From assembly GCA_964035015.1 (NCBI GenBank), contig OZ036005.1:13096468-13160467 (forward strand): a stretch of DNA of 64,000 nucleotides. Direction: 5' to 3'. This DNA is from Corallium rubrum (Eukaryota > Cnidaria > Anthozoa > Scleralcyonacea > Coralliidae). Below the pieces are notes generated by a model. It had not been told where the DNA came from. It did not search any database and saw only the letters and a list, made by a program, of their open reading frames with translations. The position numbers and the translations under genes are program-made. Positions 11,829 to 23,586 of the stretch are shown piece after piece. Each line of letters starts with the position of its first letter. Position 1 is the first letter of the stretch.

Positions 11829-12027
11829 TCACATACCTTTCTCTTAAACGGACACGGTTCAAAGATATAATAAATAGTTGTTTAGATATTAATTAAAAAA
11901 AAACCTTTCAAATATTGTGTGTAACTTTAGCAAAGCAGAAGGCTTGGATCGATGCAGTCCTGAGTTGTAGTGGTAAATTAGTAAGAACTGTTCTGCGTTA
12001 TATGTCAAGGATGACACGGTTTCAATT

Positions 12028-12039
12028 AGAGGGGGAGAG
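12028..12039 (+). other. Polypurine tract
   Basis: AGAGGGGGAGAG lies immediately before the 3' LTR, the position of the plus-strand primer in LTR elements. Confidence 0.85.
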
Positions 12040-12193
12040 TGTACCCCACCCAATAATTACGTCATGTAATTAGTTAATCTAAAAAGTATCATATCACGAA
12101 GAGGCTCATGTGAGTTGTGTAAGTACGAGTAGAAAGATTGAATAAAAGAAGTAAGTTATACACAAACGAACCCGTGTGAATTTATACGTAACA
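12040..12193 (+). repeat. 3' LTR
   Basis: 154 bp, matching the 5' LTR at all but two sites, followed by the target duplication CTAC. Confidence 0.95.
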
Positions 12194-12197
12194 CTAC

Positions 12198-12872
12198 AAC
12201 GGTTTCATTCTTGTCAGAAATGCTCAAGTGGACAGCTAGTGTATGTGAGCTTTGCGAATAATAATGTTTTAACCATATTTATAGCAATTTGAACCCATCC
12301 TCTCTCTCCGCTCGGAAATTGTAGTGGAAATTGATGTTTTAAGTTTCCTTCTACGTTAAAGACAAATAATTTAAAGCTATAAACATTGTCAGTTTGTTCA
12401 AACCTTGTGACGATATATACATTATCAGTTCATCGTCAACGGCCATTGAGTGTTGAAACCTCTTGCTCCTTTGTCCTCTTGTGGAAGACTACCAAATAAC
12501 TTAATTTCCCCTTGACTGTTGACATTACCAATGACTTCGCTCGCTACGATAATCTCTCTTTTACTGTTCACAGCCGACGCAGGTATCTCTCTTGCAGCGT
12601 TCACGTCCCATGTTCGCTAGAATCTCGCAGCTGTCGTAAAGTGGATAGTAACTTGCTTTACCAATCGCTGTTCTTGGCCAGCTGAAAACACCTTGGCGTT
12701 TTGTTTTTGTAAATTTGTCGATGAAATGGAACAAGACGTAATTGATCATAGTTACTGATTTCACGTTCTCAAGCCGCTTCGTTTTATTTAAGAGCGATTT
12801 CATTCCTCCACTTACGTGAACAGAAAATATTTGTCGAACTGCTGGCATAGCATGAAGAGCTTGAAGATACAA
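12198..12872 (-). pseudogene. Degraded host-like ORF, 5' part, beta-propeller-like
   Basis: The minus strand encodes a 103-aa frame (12561-12872: SWPRTAIGKASYYPLY) and, below it in changing frames, blocks such as YSFKLFVFNVEGNLKHQFP and SGERGWVQIAIN. These look like NHL/beta-propeller blades. Stops (at 12561) and frame changes indicate a pseudogene. It likely formed one ORF with the sequence at 453-1167 before the gypsy element arrived. Confidence 0.3.
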
Positions 12873-13131
12873 CTAACAAACACTGGCTGCTGCATCTGGG
12901 TCTTCCAAACTTTCTAGAATATTCTGCTTATCATTGGTAGCTTCGTGGCAAAAATTCTGTTTCAGTACTCAGCACTTCGTTATTAAAAGCTCTTGTTGCT
13001 TGATGCTTCTTCACGCGAAACTTTCAACGATGCCTTGGCAGATTGGAAACGCTCTTCCGAAGAAATGTTCAATCTTCGAATTTCGTGTGAGAGCGTCACG
13101 GCTAAAGGTTCGTTGATAACAGAGCTGCAAG

Positions 13132-13785
13132 ATGGCGTCGAAGCAACACGCTCCCAAACGCAGTGCGCAAACTCTTAATAATTCGCTCAATAGCACGCCC
13201 GTCAAGACAGTTCGATCGAAAATTTTGAAACCGAACGATACACCTAGAAAGATGGAGGAAGAGGAAACAACAAAAGATGTTAAACTGGAAGACATTCACG
13301 ATATGATGAAAGCAATGATGAAGAAGTTGGACCGGCTGGAGTTGATCGAAGACCGGATAAAGACTTTGGAAAGATACTTAAAGAACATGAAAGACTCGAT
13401 AGAATTTGCCGCGCAGAAGGTCAAACGACCGAACTTATTCATACACTTTTGGAAGATAAGATGAGTATAGAAGATGCCGCATCGAAAGTGAAGATAGATC
13501 GATCACACAGATTGCATGGGTAGACGGAGAGAGGGAATGGAGAAACCACGACCAATCGTGGTGAAGTTCAACTATCACCAGGACAATGAAGAGATCCGAC
13601 TGAATGCTAAAAAAACTCAAGGGAACGCGGGGATCGGAATTTCAGAACAATTCCCAGAAGAAATCGCAAAAATCCGAAAAAGATTGTATCCTGAATATAA
13701 GAAAGCTAAAGTTGCTGGGAAAAGAGCAAGAATCGTGCGGGATAAACTATTTATTCATTGAGGGTCAAGAATTTAAACTGACATA
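13132..13785 (+). pseudogene. L1-type LINE ORF1 remnant (Transposase_22-like)
   Basis: N-terminal part (13132-13430) has a basic start and a coiled coil (IHDMMKAMMKKLDRLELIEDRIKTLERYL). The RNA-binding C-terminal part (13516-13785) has RPIVVKFNYHQDNEEIR, GISEQFPEEI and KRARIVRDKLFI, the pattern of L1-type ORF1 proteins. Two one-base shifts (about 13420 and 13510) and a stop at 13759-13761 break it. No ORF2 follows; the 5-bp array begins 200 bp downstream. Confidence 0.7.
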
Positions 13786-13994
13786 AAGCAAAGATGGAGT
13801 CCTATTTCATTGACTCGGGCTACCTATGGTTGGCCGAGTCTATGTTTCGGCTCCGTTCATATTTATTTAGTATTATTTGTCGATGTTTCGAATTGGCAAT
13901 CATTACGTCATCCCGTCAGGCTTTGCGAAACTGATGCGTGCTAAAATGCTTTTTCTTCGCTTTCCTGCAGGTGTCTGATCAAGTTGTTTGAAGG

Positions 13995-14490
13995 GAAGTG
14001 AAGTGAAGTGAAGTGAAGTGAAGTGAAGTGAAGTGAAGTGAAGTGAAGTGAAGTGAAGTGAAGTGAAGTGAAGTGAAGTGAAGTGAAGTGAAGTGAAGTG
14101 AAGTGAAGTGAAGTGAAGTGAAGTGAAGTGAAGTGAAGTGAAGTGAAGTGAAGTGAAGTGAAGTGAAGTGAAGTGAAGTGAAGTGAAGTGAAGTGAAGTG
14201 AAGTGAAGTGAAGTGAAGTGAAGTGAAGTGAAGTGAAGTGAAGTGAAGTGATCATGAAGTGAAGTGAAGTGAAGTGACGTGAAGTGAAGTGAAGTGAAGT
14301 GAAGTGAAGTGAAGTGAAGTGAAGTGAAGTGAAGTGAAGTGAAGTGAGTGAAGTGAAGTGAAGTGAAGTGAAGTGAAGTGACGTGACGTGACGTGACGTG
14401 ACGTGACGTGACGTGACGTGACGTGACGTGACGTGACGTGACGTGACGTGACGTGACGTGACGTGACGTGACGTGACGTGACGTGAAGTG
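13995..14490. repeat. Pentanucleotide microsatellite (GAAGT)n then (GACGT)n
   Basis: About 77 units of GAAGT (13995-14380) with a few interruptions (ATCAT at 14251, a one-base slip at 14346), followed by about 21 units of GACGT to 14486. Both strands are open in some frames only because the unit lacks stops. Confidence 0.97.
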
Positions 14491-15055
14491 TTCTTTCTTG
14501 GACGTATTCAGTGTGTTCACAGACATAGTTATTGGTCAGTATAATGCCGCTAGCGAGTATCTTGATATTATATACGCTTACAGCCGCACGCCGCGGATTG
14601 CAGTAAAGTCAAGACTACAATATAACATGACGAGCGATTCTGAATGTACGACTCCCGAACTTAGAATTAATAAACTAGAAGTTACTATCGCAAGGAAGTG
14701 CTGCCTGGTTAATAATTGGTAGGTTGTTCAGCGACATTAACAATACTTCACGTGGGATAAGACCATTGTGCTGTTAACAGCGCTGATACTCATAAAAGGG
14801 CACTGTTTTCCTCGAGACTGACCACTAAAACGTTCATGGCCTTGCATGATGAATACTTCCACAAGCAAGTATAAAAGACATGATCATTGGCCACACTTTT
14901 ATTCAAGATATAATTTAATGTAAGCCATATGAAAGAACACACTTGGCCATGCCGGTTCAAGATCGCGTGACGCTCAGGGTGCAATTTTCAACATAAATTA
15001 AACGGAAGTTCTATTGTTTCAGAGCAGAGTTTCACAGCCCGCTCCTTTCCAGTGG
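14491..15055. other. No gene seen
   Basis: Unique-looking AT-rich spacer between two tandem arrays; no convincing ORF. Confidence 0.5.
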
Positions 15056-17770
15056 CTATCCCAAAGACCCAGAGATCCAGAGACCCAAAGACCCAGAGAC
15101 CCAAAGACCTAAAGACCCAAAGACCCAAAGACCCAAAGACCCAAAGACCCAAAGACCCAAAGACCCAAAGACCCAAAGACCCAAAGACCCAAAGACCCAA
15201 AGACCCAAAGACCCAGAGACCCAGAGACCCAGCGACCCAGAGACACAGAGACCCAGAGACCCAGAAACCCAGAGACCCAGAGACCCAGAGACCCAGAGAC
15301 CCAGAGACCCAGAGACCCAGAGACCCAGAGACCCAGAGACCCAGAGACCCAGAGACCCAGAGACCCAGAGACCCAGAGACCCAGAGACCCAGAGACCCAG
15401 AGACCCAGAGACCCAGAGACCCAGAGACCCAGAGACCCAGAGACCCAGAGACCCAGAGACCCAGAGACCCAGAGACCCAGAGACCCAGAGACCCAGAGAC
15501 CCAGAGACCCAGAGACCCAGAGACCCAGAGACCCAGAGACCCAGAGACCCAGAGACCCAGAGACCCAGAGACCCAGAGACCCAGAGACCCAGAGACCCAG
15601 AGACCCAGAGACCCAGAGACCCAGAGACCCAGAGACCCAGAGACCCAGAGACCCAGAGACCCAGAGACCCAGAGACCCAGAGACCCAGAGACCCAGAGAC
15701 CCAAAGACCCAAAGACCCAAAGACCCAAAAACCCAAAGACCCAAAGACCCAAAGATCCAATGACCCAAAGACCCAAAGACCCAAAGACCCAATGACCCAA
15801 AGACCCAAAGACCCAAAGAAGACCCAAAGACCCAAAGACCCAAAGACACAAAGACACGAAGACCCAAAGACCCAATGACCCAATGACCCAAAGACCCAAA
15901 GACCCAATGACCCAAAGACCCAAAGACCCAATGACCCAAAGACCCAAAGACCCAAAGACCCAAAGACCCAAAGACCCAAAGATCCAATGACCCAAAGACC
16001 CAAAGACCCAAAGACCCAAAGACCCAAAGACCCAAAGACCCAAAGACCCAAAGACCCAAAGACCCAAAGACCCAAAGACCCAAAGAAGACCCAAAGACCC
16101 AAAGACCCAAAGACCCAAAGACGCAAAGACCCAAAGACCCAAAGACCCAAAGATCCAAAGACCCAAAGACCCAAAGACCCAAAGACCCAGAGACCTAGAG
16201 ACCCAGCGACCCAGAGACCCAGAGACCCAAAGAAGACCCAAAGACCCAAAGACCCAAAGACCCAAAGACCCAAAGACCCAAAGACCCAAAGACCCAAAGA
16301 CCCAAAGACCCAAAGACCCAAAGACCCTAAGGCCCAAAGACCCAAAGACCCAAAGACCCAAAGACCCAAAGACCCAAAGACCCAAAGACCCAAAGACCCA
16401 AAGACCCAAAGACCCAAAGACCCAAAGACCCAGAGACCTAGAGACCCAGCGACCCAGAGACCCAGAGACCCAGAGACCCAGAGACCCAGAGACCCAGAGA
16501 CCCAGAGACCCAGAGACCCAGAGACCCAGAGACCCAGAGACCCAGAGACCCAGAGACCCAGAGACCCAGAGACCCAGAGACCCAGAGACCCAGAGACCCA
16601 GAGACCCAGAGACCCAGAGACCCAGAGACCCAGAGACCCAGAGACCCAGAGACCCAGAGACCCAGAGACCCAGAGACCCAGAGACCCAGAGACCCAGAGA
16701 CCCAGAGACCCAGAGACCCAAAGACCCAAAGACCCAAAGACCCAAAAACCCAAAGACCCAAAGACCCAAAGATCCAATGACCCAAAGACCCAAAGACCCA
16801 AAGACCCAATGACCCAAAGACCCAAAGACCCAAAGAAGACCCAAAGACCCAAAGACCCAAAGACACAAAGACACGAAGACCCAAAGACCCAAAGACCCAA
16901 TGACCCAAAGACCCAAAGACCCAAAGACCCAAAGACCCAAAGACCCAAAGAAGACCCAAAGACCCAAAGACCCAAAGACCCAAAGACCCAAAGACCCAAA
17001 GACCCAAAGACCCAAAGACCCAAAGACCCAAAAACCCAAAGACCCAAAGACCCAAAGACCCAAAGACCCAAAGACCCAAAGACCCAAAGACCCAAAGAAG
17101 ACCCAAAGACCCAAAGACCCAAAGACCCAAAGACCCAAAGACCCAAAGACCCAAAGACCCAAAGACCCAAAGAAGACCCAAAGACCCAAAGACCCAATGA
17201 CCCAAAGACCCAAAGAAGACCCAAAGACCCAAAGACCCAAAGACCCAAAGACCCAAAGACCCAAAGACCCAAAGATCCAAAGACCCAATGACCCAAAGAC
17301 CCAAAGACCCAAAGACCCAAAGACCCAAAGAAGACCCAATGACCCAAAGACCCAAAGACCCAAAGACCCAAAGACCCAAAGAAGACCCAAAGACCCAAAG
17401 AAGACCCAAAGACCCAAAGACCCAAAGATCCAAAGACCCAAAGACCCAAAGACCCAAAGACCCAAAGACCCAAAGACCCAATGACCCAAAGACCCAAAGA
17501 CCCAAAGACCCAAAGACCCAAAGACCCAAAGACCCAAAGACCCAGAGATCCAATGACCCAAAGACCCAAAGACCCAAAGACCCAAAGACCCAAAGACCCA
17601 AAGACCCAAAGAAGACCCAAAGACCCAAAGACCCAAAGACCCAAAGACCCAAAGACCCAAAGACCCAAAGACCCAAAGACCCAGAGATCCAAAGACCCAA
17701 AGACCCAGAGACCCACCCAGAGATCTAAAGACCCAAACACCCAGATACCTTGAGACCCAAAGACCCAATG
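15056..17770. repeat. 8-bp satellite array, GACCCAAA / GACCCAGA
   Basis: About 2.7 kb of an octamer, with two main variants in blocks: GACCCAGA at about 15226-15705 and 16437-16717, GACCCAAA elsewhere. Rare variants are GATCCAAA, GACCCAAT, GACACGAA and the 11-mer GAAGACCCAAA. A string of rare variants repeats at an offset of exactly 1017 bp (for example GACACAAAGACACGAAG at 15845 and 16862), showing segmental duplication inside the array. The octamer translates without stops in several frames of both strands (KDPKTQRP, GLWVFGSL). Confidence 0.97.
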
Positions 17771-18708
17771 CCACAAATACATATTACCCGATACCCAATC
17801 CTAGTTGCGCTCCGCAGGCTCCCCTATTATAATTCTACGACAACATGATGTATGCTACATATATACCTTCTAATTATTATAATTATTCTTGACGTCACCG
17901 GTGACTTGCTAAATTGCCCATGAACCCTAGATGGTTCTTCTCGTGCCTTCAGCGCTGACCGGTGTGCCAGATCATATGTTTTATCCATGTGCCCCACACA
18001 AATAAAACATCTGTAACCAGTGTCTGATACATGTGTCGCTTTTCAGATGCATGGAATTTCCAGTAAATGCACAAAACCTATTCCAATGAATAATTTCGAG
18101 TTTCGGCGAAAATATACTTTCGTCATATAAAACTGATTACGACACACGTTGCAACGTATAAACAGGGCCTATTTAAAAAAAGTCTGAAGAATTGCTAGTT
18201 TACCCGTATCATTGGTGGATAAAAGCTAAACTAAAAAGCTCAAAAAAAAAGATCTTGCCGAAGCTAAAATTGTGAAAAACATTGCACACATAGTTGCGTC
18301 TTAGGAAAAAAATATTCTTCAGCAATATGGACCGTAAAAAATTCATGCCTAAAGCAGATCACCCCCCTCCCCCCTTCAAAAGTCAATTGGTCGGCCCCTT
18401 ATAACCCTTTATAACGCACCAGATATATAACCAGATATTTAGCATGAAGATTTTACATGGTGTTTCCACATAACTTATCTATATCATTATCTATATCATT
18501 ATTTTTTTCACCATGAAAACTTTCAAAGAAGGAGTTCTGTTTTATTTTTTGAAAAAAGACGCTTAAAATGACAATTAAAATAACACTTTTCGTTGTTAAA
18601 ATATTTCAGCGCCCCCCTTTTTAGGTTGCTTTACAGTGTGTAAATGTCACATGTTGTGACGTATATGTGCCAATAATGACTTATTGGAAAAGCTCATGTT
18701 TTTTGCTA
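17771..18708. other. No gene seen
   Basis: AT-rich spacer; short poly-A, poly-C and ATCATT runs only. Confidence 0.5.
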
Positions 18709-18815
18709 TTAACCCTCTGAAGCCTGAATTCGAAGAAGAGTTTTTAATATTTTATTCTGGCTAACACCAGACGATTTATTGAGCACAGGGAGAGGTCCAG
18801 ACCTCACAGTGTTAA
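18709..18815. mobile_element. TTAA-bounded palindromic MITE, copy A
   Basis: 107 bp from TTAA (18709) to TTAA (18812-18815) with the core TATTTTATTCTGGCTAACAC and CAGACGATT. The core forms a short hairpin (TCTGGC/GCCAGA in other copies). Related copies lie at 43940, 44385 and 52270. Confidence 0.7.
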
Positions 18816-18885
18816 TAAAGATTATTTTAGCCTGAGTACTTGACCATATATATGGCTTCATCCTGCATATGTTTATACTAGGACA

Positions 18886-19050
18886 GTGGCGTCGCTAGGG
18901 AGGGGTCTGCCACTGGGGACTCGTCCCACTTCTCGTAGCCTACGTCATAGCCTGTGTCTATGTGTTCAAAAGTGTGCATGTGACGCCATTTATGCCTAGT
19001 CTCTTCCCTCCCCCCCCCCCCCCCCACACACACACATGGCGACGTCACTG
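18886..19050. mobile_element. Small hAT-like TIR element, tentative
   Basis: Starts CAGTGGCGTCGCTAGG and ends with the complement of CAGTGACGTCGCCATG. It contains C18-type and (CA)n tracts. A matching 8-bp target duplication is not seen. Confidence 0.4.
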
Positions 19051-19345
19051 CGCCAGCCCTACGCCACTTTCGAGACCAAGAAAACAAAATACCCTGCAGA
19101 AAATGCTACTCTTTGTTACTCAAAAAATGTTGGATTTTAAGTTCTTTTTTTAAATACGACAGATTTAATCTTTCTTTTATGTGCACTTTAAAGTGTAGAA
19201 ACACAAAAATTAAGTTTGTCTTATTTAAAACATCACTTGAAATTCCTCCTTTTTGGTCTTGTGGGAGGAACAAACTAACAAAGGCACTAACAAACTAACA
19301 AGGCTTTATTCCAAATTAAGTTTATTGATTTATTATTGTGAGGAG

Positions 19346-19346
<1 letters not shown>

Positions 19347-19380
<34 letters not shown>
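19347..19380. repeat. (TA)n microsatellite
   Basis: Short TA run next to the CAGGCG array. Confidence 0.9.
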
Positions 19381-19432
19381 CACAATAACAAATCAATACA
19401 TATATAGCGATAATGCAATGCTCACCACCCTG

Positions 19433-19760
<328 letters not shown>

Positions 19761-20340
19761 GTAAATCATAGCTTTATTAGCATGACCTTTTACAAGTATT
19801 GCCAAAGCACATTAGCTTTACAATAATGTGTAATATGCTTAAAAAGTGTCTACAATTATTTACAGAAAAAGGAGATGATCTGTTACAATTATGGTGAAAT
19901 TGTTTCTGCAGTATAGACTAAAAATGATTATAATTATCGCTAAGTATATATTGAAGTAGTTGTGCTGCGTAGGCAGCGTTATAGAAAAAAATATATATGC
20001 AAATCGAAACATAGCAAGGTCAATGCAAAATACCTTGTTTTTGGTATATCATATCAACCCCACCATATTTCGACTTGCATCACTAACATAGCTATTTGGT
20101 ATGAAAAAGAGGGATATTATTGTTAATTATTTTCGGATGTTATTTAAATAGTTCGTTGAATTTTCATGAAGTCATGTGTTGGTAACATCTCTGGTTTAAA
20201 GACATTTTTCTCTCTCCGCAAAACACAGTGATAAGAATTTTGAAAATAAAGTAATTAGTACAGTTGATGATATTATATATTGCAACAAATTGTGTTTCCG
20301 TTTGATTACTTAGGTTCATATCAAGAATGTTTTTTAATAT
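19761..20340. other. No gene; fragment related to the 54.7-kb hairpin repeat
   Basis: GCTGCGTAGGCAG followed by ATCGAAACATAGCAAGGT (about 19965-20020) resembles one arm and flank of the hairpin units at 54669-55040. Otherwise nothing is recognised. Confidence 0.4.
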
Positions 20341-20349
20341 GTTAGGAGA

Positions 20350-23300
20350 GTTGTTCCTTAACGATTGATAACATTGACATTATAAAAAAAGTGGTATTCG
20401 TCTTCTATTTCATTTGATTTGCATATCCCGCAAAGGCGTTTTTCTCTAGAAATGTTTTGATAGCGACCATATTCTATTAGGAGTTTATGGTTACTTATAC
20501 GAAATTTTGTGAATATTTTCCTTTGTGTTGGATTTTTTATAATGGTGAGGTATTGTTCTAGTTTATATTCTATTTTAAAAGTGGAGTAAAAAGATAACTT
20601 AGTGGAATTGGTCATCTTATGTCTCCAAAATTCGATATATTTATTTTTCATTTTGTTTACAATATCTGTTAGTTTTGTATTTTTATTGATTCCAAATCTT
20701 CATGTAACAAATCATACGACTTTAATATATCCATCAACCTCGTCCCCTGGGCATTTTGCCTCCACGTTGGGAGGTCGGCGAAAATGGCCCTGGCATCGGC
20801 TGGTCGATTCTATAATCGGATTGGCCGGTTTAAAAACTTGATTAATTCAGATACAGTGCAATTTATTCATCAAAATATGAATTGCAATAAGTCCACTCTG
20901 CGAAGTTCATCCAAAGAATTGTAACGATAGCTTTGGTTAAAATCAAGAACAACATTAGATATATGTTTCTTCCCGACATTTAAATGTATCCTGGATAATC
21001 GTGGGGAGTATCATGAATAATGCTAGCCAGTTGCATTTATGATAAAGGTTCACACGAGTGATTCGGCAGAGCGTTAAATATTTCTTATTTATTATTCATG
21101 TATACGTATTATACAAAAACGAAACACAAAGACCGCATAAATTTTCTTGCCAAAACACCCCAAAATTCTGGGTGTCACTTGACCAGCCGATGCCAAGGGC
21201 CATTTTCGCCGACCTCCCAACGTGGAGGCAAAATGCCCTGGGGACGAGGTTGTATATCCATGACATTTGAGTAAAACGATACCTTTCCACTCATATAGAG
21301 CTCTTTAAAAAGTAGGAAAGCTTGTTTTACAATGGATACATCAGGAAGGTTGTGCACGTGGCTATAACGTATTTTATTATTCTTTTGTTTATGCTAATCA
21401 GAAGAGGGAATTTGCCCAATTCACCTCTGCAAGCTATATTAGTGGCCTTTCTGTTGACTCCCAAATACAGCTTGCAGAACTTTAAATGTACTTTTTCAGT
21501 TGGTGTTTGGTCCCATTTATTTAATATGCTCCCCATATCTCGGAATTATATAACAGAATAGGAGAGATTATACTGTCAAAGATTTTAATGACTATTTTAG
21601 TGGTAGTGAGTGGAGGTTAAGGTGTCTACGTATCTTATACATAGCATGTACTGCTTTCTCCCCACGTTGTTGAAGGGCTAATGTGAATTTTCAATTTGGA
21701 GTTAGTTTTAGTCCTAGGTATGTATATTCTTGAGTAGTGCTGATGACCTTATTTCCTAATAAAAAATTAGGTGTTTGTAATTTAGTAGTGGCTTTCTGAA
21801 AGTTTATAATTTTAGTTTTTTTCAAGTTGACTTTCATCATCTATTTGTTGCACCAATTATGAAGTTGGTTCAAACAGTTTTGTGGACCATGTTTCGATCT
21901 GGATAATCTAATGAGGTCGTCAGCATAAAGAAGGCCGTGTAGTTTTTCTCCATTTGGGAGTATGAAAGGATCAGAGGCTGTTTCGGCAAAGAGTTTTGGC
22001 AGTTCATTTATATAAATATTGAAAAGCAATGGACTTAAAATACAACCTTGGCGAACACCTCTGGAATATGAGAAAAAGGATGTTCTGTGTTCAGCTTGTC
22101 TAACTGCGCATTTTGAATTTAAGTAGAGGCTCTTAAACAAATCATGAAAGCGTCCTCCTATTTCATTTTCAATAAGTTTTAAAAATAGTCCTTCACACCA
22201 AACTGAATCAAAAGCTTTTTAAAATCTACAAAACAAGCATACATTTTCCCATTTTTCTGTTGGTTAACATACTTGTCATTTAGGGTTTTCAGTGTAAACA
22301 TATGGTCCGCTGTCCTGTTTCCAGGTAGGAATCCTATCTGTGATGGTGTAATAATTTGTTGTCATTTATAAAAGTATTCAATCTTTCGTTATTTATTCAC
22401 AGAAAAATTTCCCTTGGCAGCTTGTTACACAAATACCCCTGTAATTGTTAGGGTCTAATCTGTTACTTGATTTAAAGATTGGGGTTATGAGTCCTTCACA
22501 CCATGCTCTTGGAAAGATGCCAGTTTTTAAAATGATATTGAAAACTTTTAAATACCCTTTTAACCGAATATGCACACTTGATTTGATCATTTCATTTTGA
22601 ATTTTATTTGAGTAAGCAGATTTTTTTGTCTTTATCTTTTTTACTGTTTTTAATAGTTCGCAATCTGTTATAATTTCATCTAGTTCGTCAAATTGGTCTT
22701 TCGATGCTTCATAGGTTTTCATCGTGTTGATAATGTGTTGTTGTTCAATTCCTAGGATAGGTTTAGAGTGTAGTGCTTCATAATGTGTGAGCCATTCGTG
22801 TTCGGATGGTGTATTTATTTTACCCGCATTGACTTCCAAATCATCACTCGTTGTTTTAAGAACTTTCAAAAACTCATTAATAATTCATGAGGAAAACACA
22901 AAAGAAAATCATGACCTTATCGTATCTTTATATGTGATAGAGATTTCTCCTGATTTACATAAACTTTAGCTTTGATTTTCTCGGCTTAGACAAGGTTATT
23001 TTTCAAACTAACTCCGCCAATGAATCAACTTACCAAGAGGTTCGTTTTTGAAGCCGTATAATAAACTCGCAGTTCTTGTTTGATCAGTTATAAAAACACT
23101 CGGCTTCGCCTCGTGTCTTTATATCTGATAACACTCTTGCTCGTTTATTATACAGTACTTCCAAAATGATTTTGGATATTTTTCAGTTGTCTGTTCTAGT
23201 TCTTCATTTTTTTTTCTATGAAATTCGGCTTTCTTTTGATTGAGAGTATCTTTATAATTATTTAGGCTAGCATGGTAGGCATTTCTAAGAGCAGAGTTCG

Positions 23301-23425
23301 GTGGGTCTCTGTGTTTTTGATTTGCTAATTTTCTGACATGTCTTTTCATTCTACAATCTTTATCAAACCATTTTTTGTTTGCAACATTATTGATTTTGTG
23401 TCTACGTTTCTTCTTTTTCATTTTA
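20350..23425 (-). mobile_element. Broken non-LTR retrotransposon (LINE)
   Basis: Minus-strand pieces in order: basic linker before RT (23421-23119, KWFDKDCRMKRHVRK); RT N-terminus (22869-22393, GLITPIFKSSNRLDPNNYRG); RT palm (22140-21841, GVRQGCILSPLLFNIYINEL and LLYADDLIRLS with catalytic YADD); post-RT region (about 21800-21330); and a C-terminal segment (20651-20358, FTKFRISNHKLLIEYGRY with a Cys/His cluster). Stops, frame changes and two insertions (20735-21252 and about 22876-23118) inactivate it. The clade is not assigned. Confidence 0.8.
20735..21252. mobile_element. 518-bp TIR element with 9-bp target duplication
   Basis: Long inverted repeat of about 70 bp starting CAACCTCGTCCCCTGGGCAT. 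It is flanked by TATATCCAT at 20726-20734 and 21253-21261, a perfect 9-bp duplication. No transposase inside. A 9-bp duplication fits MULE-type elements best. The end sequence (CGAGGTTG) also occurs at 44942. Confidence 0.85.
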
Positions 23426-23517
23426 AGTGATTTCTTTGATGCATCAAGTATAATGTTTTCAAATTGTGAGACAATGGACTATTGTAATTGGCTGACTATC
23501 TCATGAATTATTAATGA

Positions 23518-23518
<1 letters not shown>

Positions 23519-23562
<44 letters not shown>

Positions 23563-23586
23563 TATATACACATATATGTATATATA
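23519..23586. repeat. (TA)n microsatellite
   Basis: TA-rich run, target region of the adjacent mariner-like element. Confidence 0.9.

Larger units (their letters stand above)
1168..12193 (+). mobile_element. Ty3/gypsy LTR retrotransposon with MYND finger, nested insertions
   Basis: A complete LTR element: two 154-bp LTRs (1168-1321, 12040-12193) starting TGT and ending ACA, flanked by the 4-bp target duplication CTAC (1164-1167 and 12194-12197). Domain order is gag with a CCHC knuckle, MYND zinc finger, aspartyl protease, reverse transcriptase, RNase H, integrase and a proline-rich tail, which is the Ty3/gypsy order. The LTRs differ at only two sites (1200 C versus 12072 A; 1253 G versus 12125 A), so insertion is recent. 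The pol region nevertheless carries three in-frame stops and about three frameshifts, and is split by an antisense LINE. The copy is non-autonomous in its present form. Confidence 0.93.

Noticed and set aside
13903..14526. 207-aa minus ORF of HFTSL repeats
   Set aside because: Translation of the GAAGT/GACGT microsatellite.
15056..17770. Possible CRISPR array
   Set aside because: Unit of 8 bp with no spacers; eukaryotic satellite.
14988..17782. Minus ORFs of 928 and 908 aa and + ORFs of up to 434 aa
   Set aside because: They are translations of the stop-free 8-bp satellite (GLWVFGSL, KDPKTQRP), open in several frames at once with no other protein features.
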